DNA from: Pseudomonas sp. SORT22 | GTDB lineage: Bacteria > Pseudomonadota > Gammaproteobacteria > Pseudomonadales > Pseudomonadaceae | DNA length: 64,000 nucleotides | Direction of reading: 5' to 3' | NCBI RefSeq assembly: GCF_018417635.1 | Contig: NZ_CP071007.1 | Span: 3,596,501-3,660,500, forward strand | In this document: one piece after another, positions 42,615 to 51,541 of the stretch | Position numbering within the stretch: the first letter of the stretch is position 1 | Layout of the letters: each line of letters begins with the position of its first letter | The notes under the pieces: generated by a model | What the model was told of the DNA's origin: nothing | Databases searched by the model: none | What the model saw: only the letters and a program-made list of their open reading frames with translations | Position numbers and translations under genes: made by a program

Positions 42615-43640
42615 ATGGTTGACCCAAGATGGAACTGGCTGTGCTTGATGCTCCTGCCGGCCCTGGCCCTGGCTGCGCCGGAACCGGAGCCGGTGCTCAA
42701 GCAGTTCAAGCAATGGGTCGTGGGCTGCGACAACACCCTGCGCTGTACCGCCGTGTCGAGCAGCGTCGATCAAGGCGTGGGCCTTGAGCTGGTGCGCGAA
42801 GCCGGGGCCCAGGGGACTACCACCCTGACCCTGTTCAGCGACGCCAGAGTCGAGCTCGGCGCCCGGCTGCTGCTCGACGGCGGCCCGCTGCCAGCGGGGT
42901 TTCGGCCAGGCTCGCAGGGGCAGATGCGTTATCACGCCAAAGGTGACGTCGCGTTGCGCTTGTTGCGCCAACTGCGCAACGGCCAGACCCTGACCCTGGA
43001 CACCAGCAACGGCCAGCACCCGGTATCGCTGCAGGGCCTGAGTGCCTCCTTGCTGTTCATCGACTCGGTGCAAGGACGCATCGATCACCCCAGCGCCTTT
43101 GTAAACCCCGGCACACGCCCCGACAGCCAGCTGCCGCCAGCACCGCCGACGCCCACCCTCGCCCCCTTCACTCCGGCGCCAGGGGTGAGCGATGCCGAGC
43201 AGAAGGCCATCGCCGACGCCGTCATTGCCATCACCCGCCATGAATGGAGCGAACCCGAGTACGACAACTGGCAAGCCGAAGCCGAGGTCTCGCCGCTGGA
43301 CGCGACCCATGTGCTGGTAGGCCTGCGCTACGGCTGTGGGAGCCAGGGCTGCATGTACAGCTATTACCGCGCCTTGCGCAGCGCGCCCTATCAACCCACC
43401 TCGCTGCACATCGAGGTCCCCAGGCATGATGTGCTGGGCGGCGAGATGTATGGCTTTTTCAAGTTCGACCCGGCCCGCGGCGAGCTCAACCAGTTGCAGC
43501 CGGGCGGGCGCTACTGCGGCGCCAATGCAACCTGGCGCTATGACGGCGCGGTGATGCAGCTCAAGGCATTCAGCCGCATGAGCTGGTGCGACAGCGTCGA
43601 TACTGCCCATTGGCCGCAGATCTGGCGTACCCGGGGCTAG
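42615..43640 (+). CDS. DUF1176 exported protein (paralogue 2)
   Basis: A 341-residue protein with a signal peptide (WNWLCLMLLPALALA). It is colinear with the protein at 30574-31602: the N-terminal QWVVGCDNTLRCTAVSSSVD, SLQGLSASLLFIDSVQGRI, the GCGSQGCMYSYYRA cysteine pair, and the C-terminal SWCDSVDTAHWPQIWRTRG. This is probably an old duplication, since many positions differ. Function unknown, periplasmic. AGGA precedes the ATG. Confidence 0.82.
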   Translation: MVDPRWNWLCLMLLPALALAAPEPEPVLKQFKQWVVGCDNTLRCTAVSSSVDQGVGLELVREAGAQGTTTLTLFSDARVELGARLLLDGGPLPAGFRPGSQGQMRYHAKGDVALRLLRQLRNGQTLTLDTSNGQHPVSLQGLSASLLFIDSVQGRIDHPSAFVNPGTRPDSQLPPAPPTPTLAPFTPAPGVSDAEQKAIADAVIAITRHEWSEPEYDNWQAEAEVSPLDATHVLVGLRYGCGSQGCMYSYYRALRSAPYQPTSLHIEVPRHDVLGGEMYGFFKFDPARGELNQLQPGGRYCGANATWRYDGAVMQLKAFSRMSWCDSVDTAHWPQIWRTRG

Positions 43641-43706
43641 CGCCAGGCATACAGCTTGGCGCAGGCATTCGCTACACTGCGCGCTTTGCCCCAAGAGCCT
43701 ATGCGC

Positions 43707-44852
43707 ATGGATGCCCTCGCCCGTTTTGCCCTCAAGCCGCTTGCTGCGAGCCTGGCTGTGCTCACCCTGGCCGCTTGCAGCCACTTTCAAGCCGATCCGC
43801 CAGGTGCCGGTCAGTTGCCCGAGTACCAGGGTCCGGCCCCCGACTGGCGCGTGCTGAACCTGGACGAGGATCAGGACTGGCTGCTGATCGACCGTAACAG
43901 CCTGCAGCATGAGGGCGACATTACCTACGCCTGGACCGGCATCCAGCGCCACCGCTATCCGATGCAATACGGCCACGCGGTGATGGCCCTGCACAGCCGC
44001 GAGCGCCTGGCGTTCTATTGCCAGCGCCAACTCATCAGCCGGCAAAGCCAGGTGTTCCTCGACAACGACAATCGCGTAGACCGCACCAGGCTTCAGTGGC
44101 AGCCCTTCAGCGCGTTCTACCGGCAGGCCCCTTTGTACTATCAGCAGTTGTTCGACGCCGCCTGCCAAGCGCCGGCCGAGCTTGCCAAGCTTGCCCCGCT
44201 CAAAGCCCGTACACCGTTGCCGCCGCCGTTTTTGCCACCCAGGGCCAGGCCTGAAGTGCTTGCCGCCATCGCCGCCCTCGACCTGCCGACACCACGCCTG
44301 AGCCTGCACCGGCTGGATTATCGCTACGACGCCAACCTCAACGACGGCGACAATGCCGTCAACAGGCCGCGCCAGGTATTCCTCAGCACCGACAGCCGCT
44401 CCGGCCAAGTGTTGCTACAGGCTGTGGACCCGACGATAGCGCAGCAGCTGCAACTGAGCTTTCGCGGCCTGTTCGATCTGGCCGCACGCGGCATCGACAT
44501 CATGACCGGGCAGGAGCAGGACGCCAGCGACAGCTTGACCGCGCTGTCATTCAGCGGCGACTGGCAAACCCTGCCCGCCCATGCGCAGCTGAGCTACACC
44601 AGCAGCCACGCCGGGCAAACTGCGAGCATTACCCGCACCACCCATTGCCAGGTCGGCAAGGCGCAAGCGGCCAGCGCCCTGCACCCGGCCCTGCAAGGCA
44701 GCGCCAAGCCGTTGACCTGCACCTGGCAGAGCCCTCGCGGCAACCGTTGGCGCGAAGGCTACAGCTACCTGGTCGACTACGGCGTGTTCGTCCGCACCCG
44801 CGAAGACAACCCGCTGGGCAGCTGGCGCTGGAAAATCGAGTCGCTGCAGTGA
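43707..44852 (+). CDS. Lipoprotein of unknown function
   Basis: A 381-residue protein. A signal peptide ends in the lipobox LTLAAC, so it is anchored as a lipoprotein. The mature part is soluble; RNSLQHEGDITYAWTGIQRH resembles surface-adhesin-E-like segments (a reported cell-response or stress domain), but I am not confident of a family. AAGAG lies nine bases before ATG 43707; ATG 43701 is an alternative. It follows the DUF1176 gene by about 65 bases on the same strand and may be in its operon. Confidence 0.7.
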   Translation: MDALARFALKPLAASLAVLTLAACSHFQADPPGAGQLPEYQGPAPDWRVLNLDEDQDWLLIDRNSLQHEGDITYAWTGIQRHRYPMQYGHAVMALHSRERLAFYCQRQLISRQSQVFLDNDNRVDRTRLQWQPFSAFYRQAPLYYQQLFDAACQAPAELAKLAPLKARTPLPPPFLPPRARPEVLAAIAALDLPTPRLSLHRLDYRYDANLNDGDNAVNRPRQVFLSTDSRSGQVLLQAVDPTIAQQLQLSFRGLFDLAARGIDIMTGQEQDASDSLTALSFSGDWQTLPAHAQLSYTSSHAGQTASITRTTHCQVGKAQAASALHPALQGSAKPLTCTWQSPRGNRWREGYSYLVDYGVFVRTREDNPLGSWRWKIESLQ

Positions 44853-44853
44853 G

Positions 44854-45483
44854 TCAATGCAGGACGGTGGCGAAGCTTGCGTCCATGCGCTCGCGATCGT
44901 AGTCCAGCAGCCACGGCTGGTGCTGGCGGTACAACAGCGCGAGCACGTCGTGGTTGGGGCCCACCACATCCATACCCCGATCGTCATAGGGCAAGGCCAT
45001 CAACCGCTGGTTGAGGTTGAACAGGTAGACACCGCAGCAAGGGCTCGGGCGTATGGTCCCCGGATTATCGGCCAATGCGCACCAGAGCACCGGTTGCAGC
45101 AACGACAGTGGCGCCTCAAAGGCGAGGTGCAGCCAGTACTCGGGCTGGTGCTCTTCGAACCAGTCGTCCGGGTCCAGCCGCTGGCTCCACAGTGAGCGCC
45201 GGGCGGGGACGCGAATACCGGCGGCACGCAAGTCGCGCAACACGTCGCGGTGGGCAAAACCGTTACCGTTGGAGTGCACGCGCAGGCACACCACCATCGC
45301 TTGCTCACCGGCAAACAGGTCGCGGCACACCGCGGTGGCCTTGCTGACTGCCAGCAGGAAGCGTTCGATGTCGCTGCCGCCTTCGGCCAGCTCGAAGCGC
45401 AGGCCTTGCGGGTAGTTATAGAAAAGCGGCCGGGCAAAGGCCAGGCCGCTGAAAATATGCTGGATTTGCAGTTGTAGGTTCAC
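44854..45483 (-). CDS. DUF3885-like protein
   Basis: A 209-residue soluble protein. The N-terminal FARPLFYNYPQGLRFELAEG, the middle HSNGNGFAHRDVLRDLRAAG and the C-terminal CCGVYLFNLNQRLMALPYDDRGMDVVGP match my recollection of DUF3885. Members are uncharacterised and sometimes occur near toxin-immunity loci. GTG 45483 is chosen because AGGAAGG stands just before it; the longer frame to 45570 would run into the hairpin at 45532. Its stop is two bases from the convergent lipoprotein stop. Confidence 0.72.
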   Translation of the reverse strand: MNLQLQIQHIFSGLAFARPLFYNYPQGLRFELAEGGSDIERFLLAVSKATAVCRDLFAGEQAMVVCLRVHSNGNGFAHRDVLRDLRAAGIRVPARRSLWSQRLDPDDWFEEHQPEYWLHLAFEAPLSLLQPVLWCALADNPGTIRPSPCCGVYLFNLNQRLMALPYDDRGMDVVGPNHDVLALLYRQHQPWLLDYDRERMDASFATVLH

Positions 45484-45531
45484 GTTACCTTCCTGGCTGT
45501 CGGCCCCGCACAGCTGGGGCCAGAGTCCATT

Positions 45532-45560
45532 GCGGCCAGCACCCTGAAGGTGCTGGCCGC
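45532..45560 (-). terminator. Strong hairpin terminator after rlhA
   Basis: GCGGCCAGCACC (45532-45543) and GGTGCTGGCCGC (45549-45560) form a perfect 12-bp stem with a 5-base loop, starting 11 bases after the rlhA stop on the minus strand. No clear T-run follows. Confidence 0.65.
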
Positions 45561-45570
45561 GGTGTTTCAC

Positions 45571-47568
45571 TCAATGCGGCGCGCGCGGGATGGTCTTGAG
45601 CAGGTCTTCAGGGCTGATATGCCCGACCACCTGCTGCACGCTGCCCGGTTGCGGCAGGCCAAGGATGTGGCCTTTCATCTTGCCGATGACGTGCATCTCG
45701 CACGGCTTGCAGTCGAACTTCAGGGTCAGTACTTCATCACCGTGAATCAGCTGCATCGGCGCCACCTTGGTGCGCACGCCGGTCACGCCCTTGGCCTGCT
45801 TGGGGCACAGGTTGAAGGAGAAACGCAGGCAGTGCTTGGTGATCATCACCGGCACTTCGCCCGCCTCTTCGTGGGCCTCGTAGGCGGCGTCGATCAGCTT
45901 GACCCCGTGACGGTGATAGAAGTCGCGGGCCTTCTGGTTGTAGACGTTGGCCAAAAACGACAGGTGCGACTCCGGGTACACCGGCGGCGGGTTGGTCTCG
46001 GCCTTGCGGCCACCGCGCGGGTGGGCCTGGATGCGCGCGGCGGTCAGCGCTTCGATGACCTCGCGGCGCAGGGCCTTGAGCTGCGAGTTGGGGATAAAGT
46101 ACGCCTGCGGCGCATCGAGCTGAACGTCGGTGGCGTGGTACTCGGTGGTGCCCAGCTGGCCGAGCAGGTCGCGCAGTTGCTCCAGCGCCTGCTCCGGCTT
46201 GTTGGCCAGGCCGAACGGGCCGTCCAGGGCGACGCTGGCACTGATGCCCTCCTCGCTGGTGGCGGTCAGGGCCAGGCGCTGTTCGTCAAGCTTGGCCACC
46301 CAGGCCAGGCCGATACGGCGCTCGGCCGAGGTCTTTTGCAATGCCTGCTGCCAGTTGTGGTCGAGGTTGCGGCTCAGCGGGTGGTTGGGCCGCAGCTGGT
46401 GCATGCCCTTGGGCATCTCGTTGGGCTCGACGCGGTAGCGGTAGCGTTTTTCGCCGTCTTCATCGAACTCGCCTTTCGGCTCGGCGATGTTGGCGCGAAA
46501 GCCCACCACTTCGCGCTTGACCAGCACGTTGAGGCCGTCGCCGTTGGACAGCGGCTCGTGGGTGACCACCTGCAGGTCGCGCTTGCCGACTTTCTCGACC
46601 ACACCCACCGGCAGGCCGGTGAAGGTCGGCGAGTCGAAGGCGCCGATGTCGATCTTGCGCTCGCTGACGAAGTAGTCGGTGCTGCCGCGGTGGAAGGTTT
46701 TGTCCGGGTCGGGCAGGAAGAAGTGCGCGGTACGGCCGCTGGAGGCGCGGGTCAGGTCCGGGCGGTCTTCGAGCACGGCGTCCAGGCGCTGGCGGTAGTA
46801 GGCGGTGATGTTCTTCACATAGCCCATGTCCTTGTAGCGCCCTTCGATCTTGAACGAGCGCACGCCGGCCTCGACCAGGGCGCGGATGTTGGCGCTCTGG
46901 TTGTTGTCCTTCATCGACAGCAGGTGCTTCTCGTAGGCGATCACCCCGCCCTTTTCGTCCTTGAGGGTGTACGGCAGGCGGCAGGCCTGGGAGCAGTCGC
47001 CACGGTTGGCGCTGCGCCCGGTCTGGGCGTGGGAGATGTTGCACTGGCCGGAGAAGGCCACGCACAGCGCACCGTGGATGAAGAACTCGATCGCCGCGTC
47101 GGTCTCGTCGGCGATGGCGCGGATTTCCTGCAGGTTCAGCTCGCGGGCCAGCACCAGCTGGGAGAAGCCGGCCTGGTCGAGGAACTTGGCCCGGGCCAGG
47201 GTGCGGATGTCGGTCTGGGTACTGGCGTGCAGCTCGATCGGCGGGATGTCCAGCTCCATCACCCCCAGGTCCTGGACGATCAGCGCGTCGACGCCGGCAT
47301 CGTACAGTTCGTGGATCAGCTTGCGCGCCGGCTCCAGCTCGTTGTCGTGGAGAATGGTGTTGATGGTGGTGAACACCCGCGCGTGGTAGCGATGGGCGAA
47401 CTCCACCAACTGGGCGATATCGCTGACTTCGTTGCAGGCATTGTGGCGCGCACCGAAGCTCGGGCCGCCGAGGTACACAGCGTCGGCGCCATGCAGAATG
47501 GCCTCGCGGGCGATGGCGACATCGCGGGCGGGGCTGAGCAATTCCAGGTGATGCTTGGGCAGGGACAT
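45571..47568 (-). CDS. rlhA: 23S rRNA 5-hydroxycytidine synthase (U32 peptidase-like)
   Basis: A 665-residue U32-family protein. The N-terminal HLELLSPARDVAIAREAILHGADAVYLGG begins the TIM-barrel-like U32 domain. Cysteines for an Fe-S cluster occur in HGALCVAFSGQCNISH and GDCSQACRLPY. The length and the extra C-terminal half match E. coli RlhA (YdcP), which hydroxylates C2501 of 23S rRNA, rather than the shorter tRNA enzyme TrhP (YegQ). The C-terminal KFDCKPCEMHVIGKMKGH is also typical. The start at MSLPKHHLELLSPA follows the family. Confidence 0.88.
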   Translation of the reverse strand: MSLPKHHLELLSPARDVAIAREAILHGADAVYLGGPSFGARHNACNEVSDIAQLVEFAHRYHARVFTTINTILHDNELEPARKLIHELYDAGVDALIVQDLGVMELDIPPIELHASTQTDIRTLARAKFLDQAGFSQLVLARELNLQEIRAIADETDAAIEFFIHGALCVAFSGQCNISHAQTGRSANRGDCSQACRLPYTLKDEKGGVIAYEKHLLSMKDNNQSANIRALVEAGVRSFKIEGRYKDMGYVKNITAYYRQRLDAVLEDRPDLTRASSGRTAHFFLPDPDKTFHRGSTDYFVSERKIDIGAFDSPTFTGLPVGVVEKVGKRDLQVVTHEPLSNGDGLNVLVKREVVGFRANIAEPKGEFDEDGEKRYRYRVEPNEMPKGMHQLRPNHPLSRNLDHNWQQALQKTSAERRIGLAWVAKLDEQRLALTATSEEGISASVALDGPFGLANKPEQALEQLRDLLGQLGTTEYHATDVQLDAPQAYFIPNSQLKALRREVIEALTAARIQAHPRGGRKAETNPPPVYPESHLSFLANVYNQKARDFYHRHGVKLIDAAYEAHEEAGEVPVMITKHCLRFSFNLCPKQAKGVTGVRTKVAPMQLIHGDEVLTLKFDCKPCEMHVIGKMKGHILGLPQPGSVQQVVGHISPEDLLKTIPRAPH

Positions 47569-47657
47569 GTTTTTTTAGTCAGGCTGTCACGGTCGAGGCG
47601 CGCATTGTAGCGGCGAAACGCCCGATCGGCACCCGTAGCCTGCCCGGTGGTGCGCCC

Positions 47658-47700
47658 GATCGCGGGTCAAGTCGAGGCGTCGCACCGCCGCTCCCACAGG
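47658..47700 (-). repeat. Diverged REP element
   Basis: GATCGCGGGTCAAG at the left and CCGCTCCCACAGG at the right are REP ends in the inverted orientation, separated by an atypical insertion (TCGAGGCGTCGCAC). It lies between rlhA and ridA. Confidence 0.6.
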
Positions 47701-47740
47701 TTCGGCGTTGCGATGAGGCCAGCCCAGCCACCGCAACAAC

Positions 47741-48121
47741 TCAGGCCTTGGCCGCCATCGCAGTCACTTCCACACGCATGCCTTCCACCGCCAGCGACGC
47801 CACGCCCACTGCGGCACGCACCGGCCAGGGCTTGGCGAAGAAGCGCTGGTAGACCTCGTTGAACGCCGCCCGCTCGGCCATGTCGGTGAGGTAGATGGTC
47901 AGGTGCAACACCCGGTCCATGGAACTGCCAGCGCGCTCCAGAGCGACTTTCAGCGCTTGCAGGGTACATTCGCTCTGGGCGGTGATATCGCCCAGTTCCA
48001 GGCTGCCGTCGGCACGCGTGGGGATCTGGGTCGAAACCAGGATGCCGCCGAAACCGGCGACGTCGGAAGAGATCGACTCGGCGTCCGGGTCGGGGATGAA
48101 GCTGATGTCTTGGTTAGCCAT
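47741..48121 (-). CDS. RidA-family protein (imine/enamine deaminase-like)
   Basis: A 126-residue YjgF/YER057c/UK114 protein. It has FGGILVSTQIPTRADGSLEL, the family helix TLQALKVALERAGSSMDRVL, and the C-terminal WPVRAAVGVASLAVEGMRVEVTA with the catalytic-type Arg. Family members hydrolyse reactive enamines/imines from PLP enzymes. A terminator hairpin lies between this gene and the amidase upstream, so the two may be partly uncoupled. GAGAT precedes the ATG. Confidence 0.85.
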   Translation of the reverse strand: MANQDISFIPDPDAESISSDVAGFGGILVSTQIPTRADGSLELGDITAQSECTLQALKVALERAGSSMDRVLHLTIYLTDMAERAAFNEVYQRFFAKPWPVRAAVGVASLAVEGMRVEVTAMAAKA

Positions 48122-48142
48122 GGGTATCTCGTGTCTGGGGAA

Positions 48143-48165
48143 TAAAAAAGGGCGGTTACCCGCCC
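48143..48165 (-). terminator. Factor-independent terminator between amidase and RidA genes
   Basis: On the minus strand GGGCGG-GTAA-CCGCCC (48165-48150) is followed by six Ts and ATT. It begins eight bases after the amidase stop. The RidA start lies only about 20 bases beyond the T-tract. Confidence 0.8.
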
Positions 48166-48172
48166 CTTCTGC

Positions 48173-49885
48173 TTACTTGCCGCCGGCCAGCGCCGGCGTG
48201 CGCGGCGGCACCAGGCGCCGGGAGCCGGTCGACTCGAAGGCAGCCGCCAGGCGCAGCAATGACGAATCGTCGTAGGCGCGACCGGCAAAGGTCAAGCCCA
48301 CCGGCATGCCGATATCGGCCATCACGCCCATCGGCACGGTCACCGTCGGCACGCCCAGGTGACGGATCGCCAGGTTGCCGTTGGCCACCCACACGCCGTT
48401 GCTCCAGGCAATGTCGGCCGACGCCGGGTCGACATCGGCATTGGCCGGGCCGACGTCAGCGACAGTCGGAAAGATCACCACGTCGAGTTTGAGCGCATCC
48501 ATCCAGTCTTCGAGGTCGATGCGCCGGGTCTGTTCCAGGCCGCGCAGGCCGTCCGGCACAGTGCTGATCTGGTCCCACGGGGTGATGCCGCGCTCGGCCA
48601 TGCGCACGTATTCGTCCATGCCCGCGGCCAGGTCGCCTTCGCGGTTGGGCAGCGTACCCGGATCATGCGGGAAAATCTTCGGCCCGTCGACATCGACCAG
48701 GCGGTTGAGCTTGGGGTCGCCGTTGGCCTGGAGGAAATCATCGAAGGCCCAGGCGGTCAGGTCCCACAGTTCGTGGTGAAGGAACTCCTTGGACACCAGG
48801 CCGCGATTGAACACGGTCGGCGCACCCGGGCGATCGCCTTCGCAGTTGGACACCAGGGGGAAATCGACTTCGATGACTTCGCCACCGGCCGCTTCCAGGG
48901 CCTTGCGCGCCTGCTCCCAGAGGGCGATCACCGATGGCCGGGTGTTGATCCGCTGGCCGGTCGGGCCACCGATGCCCGGGGCTTCGCTGGTGCCGGCTTC
49001 AGGGTCGGCATTGATGTACATGCGCGGCACGCCGAAACGCTTGCCCTTGAGCGCTGCGGCATCGACTGCAAGCTCGTGGTAGGAGGCCGGGCGCACCGAA
49101 TCGACGCTGGGGATTGGCACCCAGGGCTGCAGGCGCCACAGATCGCCGCGTTTGTCCGGGTCTTGGGCGACGACGATGTCGAGCACTTCGAGCAGGTCGG
49201 CCATGGTCCGGGCAAAGGGCACCACCACGTCCATGGTCGGCGTCAGCGGCCAGTTGCCACGCACCGAGATCACCCCACGCGAGGGCGTGTAGGCGCACAG
49301 GCCGTTGTTCGAGGCCGGGCCGCGACCACTGGACCAGGTTTCTTCGGCCAGGCCGAAGGCGGCGAAGCTGGCCGCCGTGGCAGTACCGGCGCCGTTGGAC
49401 GAGCCGGAGGCAAACGGTGCGGTCAGGTAGTCGGCGTTGTACGGGCTTTCGGCGCGGCCATAAACGCCGCGCTGCATGCCGCCGTTGGCCATCGGCGGCA
49501 TGTTGGTCTTGCCCAGGCAGATGGCGCCGGCAGCGCGCAGGCGCTCGATGGTGAAGGCGTCGCGATAGGCCACAAGGTCAGCGAAGGCCGGGCTGCCGGA
49601 GGCGGCGGTCAGGCCCTTGACCAAGTAGCTGTCCTTGGCGGTGTAGGGGATGCCGTCGAGCGGGCCGAGGGTCTGGCCCTGGGCGCGGCGTTCGTCAGAA
49701 GCCTGCGCTTCGTTCAGCGCTTCGGGGTTGCGCACCACTACAGCATTGAGCTTGGTGGCAGTGTCCGCGCCATCGTAGGCGTCGATGCGCGCCAGGTAGG
49801 CCTTGACCAGCTCCACCGCGGTGGTCTGGCCGGACTCGAGCGCAGCGCGCAGCTGGGCAATGGAAACCTCTGTGACTTCGATCAT
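48173..49885 (-). CDS. Amidase-signature family hydrolase
   Basis: A 570-residue amidase. The Ser-cisSer-Lys elements are visible: Lys84 in DGIPYTAKDSY, the glycine/serine stretch APFASGSSNGAGTATAASFA around residues 157-174, and the nucleophile region ETWSSGRGPAS near residue 186. The C-terminal IRHLGVPTVTVPMGVMADIGMPVGLTF is typical. The family splits aliphatic or aromatic amides, allophanate, or ureido compounds; the substrate here is unknown. Its length is above the ~470-residue family average, with insertions in the middle. The downstream RidA gene would suit a role in nitrogen-compound catabolism. Confidence 0.85.
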   Translation of the reverse strand: MIEVTEVSIAQLRAALESGQTTAVELVKAYLARIDAYDGADTATKLNAVVVRNPEALNEAQASDERRAQGQTLGPLDGIPYTAKDSYLVKGLTAASGSPAFADLVAYRDAFTIERLRAAGAICLGKTNMPPMANGGMQRGVYGRAESPYNADYLTAPFASGSSNGAGTATAASFAAFGLAEETWSSGRGPASNNGLCAYTPSRGVISVRGNWPLTPTMDVVVPFARTMADLLEVLDIVVAQDPDKRGDLWRLQPWVPIPSVDSVRPASYHELAVDAAALKGKRFGVPRMYINADPEAGTSEAPGIGGPTGQRINTRPSVIALWEQARKALEAAGGEVIEVDFPLVSNCEGDRPGAPTVFNRGLVSKEFLHHELWDLTAWAFDDFLQANGDPKLNRLVDVDGPKIFPHDPGTLPNREGDLAAGMDEYVRMAERGITPWDQISTVPDGLRGLEQTRRIDLEDWMDALKLDVVIFPTVADVGPANADVDPASADIAWSNGVWVANGNLAIRHLGVPTVTVPMGVMADIGMPVGLTFAGRAYDDSSLLRLAAAFESTGSRRLVPPRTPALAGGK

Positions 49886-50218
49886 GCTGCTACCGCCGAG
49901 GGTTGATGGCTGACTGGGTTAAGGCTTGCACCACACGGGGTCTGGAGCACGGGGATTTCACGGCTTTGAAGATGGGTTCGCATAGTTGTTCTCATTGCAC
50001 GGCATGACGCTGCAGGGTCTGGACGAATTACCTGAGCGGCCTATTTAGCACCAAAATTGCCCACAGCGGAACGGGGAGCCAGCGGGCAGCGGTGCATTCA
50101 GCCGCGTGCGAAGGTGCAAAATCGGCCGCCAGGCCTGGACGAGGCGCAGATATTCAGCTTTACCCCTCCCACCACCACGAGCATCATGCGCACTTCGCGT
50201 TCACGGAGGATTTCGCAC
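49886..50218. other. Intergenic region, no gene seen
   Basis: This is the longest gap in the window (333 bases), between the divergent amidase and an uncharacterised gene. It contains a moderately AT-rich stretch at about 49970-50060 and must hold the two promoters. I see no convincing small gene, RNA or repeat here. A GGAGGA ribosome site for the right-hand gene lies at 50204-50209. Confidence 0.5.
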
Positions 50219-51448
50219 ATGTTCAGGGCACTTTTCGACACACTGTTCAAGCGCACGCCTACCGAGGAAGGCTTTGCCCGTACCTTCATCAAGGCCGCGC
50301 GCGCCGGCGGTTATGCCGAGCCACTGGACTATCAGGCCGACGACTTTCGCCTGCGCTACGGCGGTAGCAGCTACTTCAACCTGCACAACGCCTACCGCGA
50401 CTACCTGAACGCCGACAAGGCGCGTAAAGCCCAGGTGCTCGACAGCTACCTGCGCGGCCTGATCGACAGCCGCAACAGCAGCGCGGTGCAGCCCCTGGAG
50501 CAGGTTAGACCGCTGCTGCGGCCGGTGATCCGCAACCTGGCCATGCTCGAAGAGATCCGCCTGCATCAGGTCCGTCATCAAGGCTGGGACTCGCCCTGCC
50601 CCATGGCCTGGCAGCCGTTCTGCGAAGACTGCGTGACCTTGCTGGCCATCGACTACCCCGACACCACCTCGACCCAGACCGCCGGCCCGCCACAGGACTG
50701 GGGCATCAGCCTGGAGCAGGCGCTGGCGATTGCCCTGGACAACCTGCGCGACGCCAGCCCCGATGCCTTCGAAGCGATCCTCCCCGGTTTGTACCAGGGC
50801 GCCTGGAAGGACGGCTACGACACCAGCCGCGTGCTGCTGCCCGACGTGCTGCAGCGCTTGGCGCTCAAGGGCCAGCCGGTGTTCATGATGCCCAGCCGCG
50901 ATGTGCTGATGGTCACCGGCGACAAGGACGCCGACAATCTGCGGCAGATGGTCGAGCTGAGCTTCCACGCGCTGGAGCACGGGCGCGCGCAGTCGAGCCA
51001 GATCTATACCTATCACGACCGCCGCATCGTGCCCTTCCAGGTGCAGGACGCGCACCTGCAAGCGCGCCTGGGCGACCTGCAGCGGCTGCTGCGCCACGGC
51101 ATCTATAGCACGCAAAAAGAGTTTCTCGACAAGATCCACGAAGCCCATCCCGAGGACATCTTCGTCGCCACCCACAGGCTTTACAGCGACGCCGAAAACG
51201 GCAATAGCAGCTTTTCGATCGCGGCCTGGACCGAGGGCGTGTTCACCTCGTTGCCGCAAACCGACCGGGTGATCCTGGTCCAGCCCCAGGCAGACGGCTC
51301 GGCCCAGACCCAGGTGGTGGCCTGGCACGAGGTTGAAACACTGCTGGGCGGGCTGCTGAGCAAAGACGGCGAGCTCTACCCGCCACGCTTTCGCACCCTC
51401 GGTTTTCCCAGCGCCGAGCAGTTGCAGCAGCTGACGCCCATGGGGTGA
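50219..51448 (+). CDS. Uncharacterised protein (possibly DUF1444/YtpQ-like)
   Basis: A 409-residue soluble protein without signal peptide. The central PVFMMPSRDVLMVTGDKDAD motif and the pattern of long helices around it recall DUF1444 (YtpQ) proteins, but this is not certain. The N-terminal RTPTEEGFARTFIKAARAGG may be a lead-in helical domain. The length exceeds the usual ~270 residues of YtpQ. GGAGGA precedes ATG 50219. The following gene at 51542 is on the same strand 93 bases away. Confidence 0.65.
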   Translation: MFRALFDTLFKRTPTEEGFARTFIKAARAGGYAEPLDYQADDFRLRYGGSSYFNLHNAYRDYLNADKARKAQVLDSYLRGLIDSRNSSAVQPLEQVRPLLRPVIRNLAMLEEIRLHQVRHQGWDSPCPMAWQPFCEDCVTLLAIDYPDTTSTQTAGPPQDWGISLEQALAIALDNLRDASPDAFEAILPGLYQGAWKDGYDTSRVLLPDVLQRLALKGQPVFMMPSRDVLMVTGDKDADNLRQMVELSFHALEHGRAQSSQIYTYHDRRIVPFQVQDAHLQARLGDLQRLLRHGIYSTQKEFLDKIHEAHPEDIFVATHRLYSDAENGNSSFSIAAWTEGVFTSLPQTDRVILVQPQADGSAQTQVVAWHEVETLLGGLLSKDGELYPPRFRTLGFPSAEQLQQLTPMG

Positions 51449-51541
51449 GGCCCAACTTGAAGCAACGGGGCTGGATTTACACTGCACAAAGCCTCATCCT
51501 CCCCGCCTTTTGCCCGCGCCTGAGCGGCCAAGGAGATCCCC

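Noticed and set aside
42300-44408. 702-codon minus-strand frame covering the DUF1176 and lipoprotein genes
   Set aside because: Only its last 57 codons (from ATG 42473, with a strong ribosome site) look like a gene; the rest is antisense shadow.
47741-49885. Simple amidase-RidA operon
   Set aside because: A factor-independent terminator lies between them, so tight co-transcription cannot be assumed.
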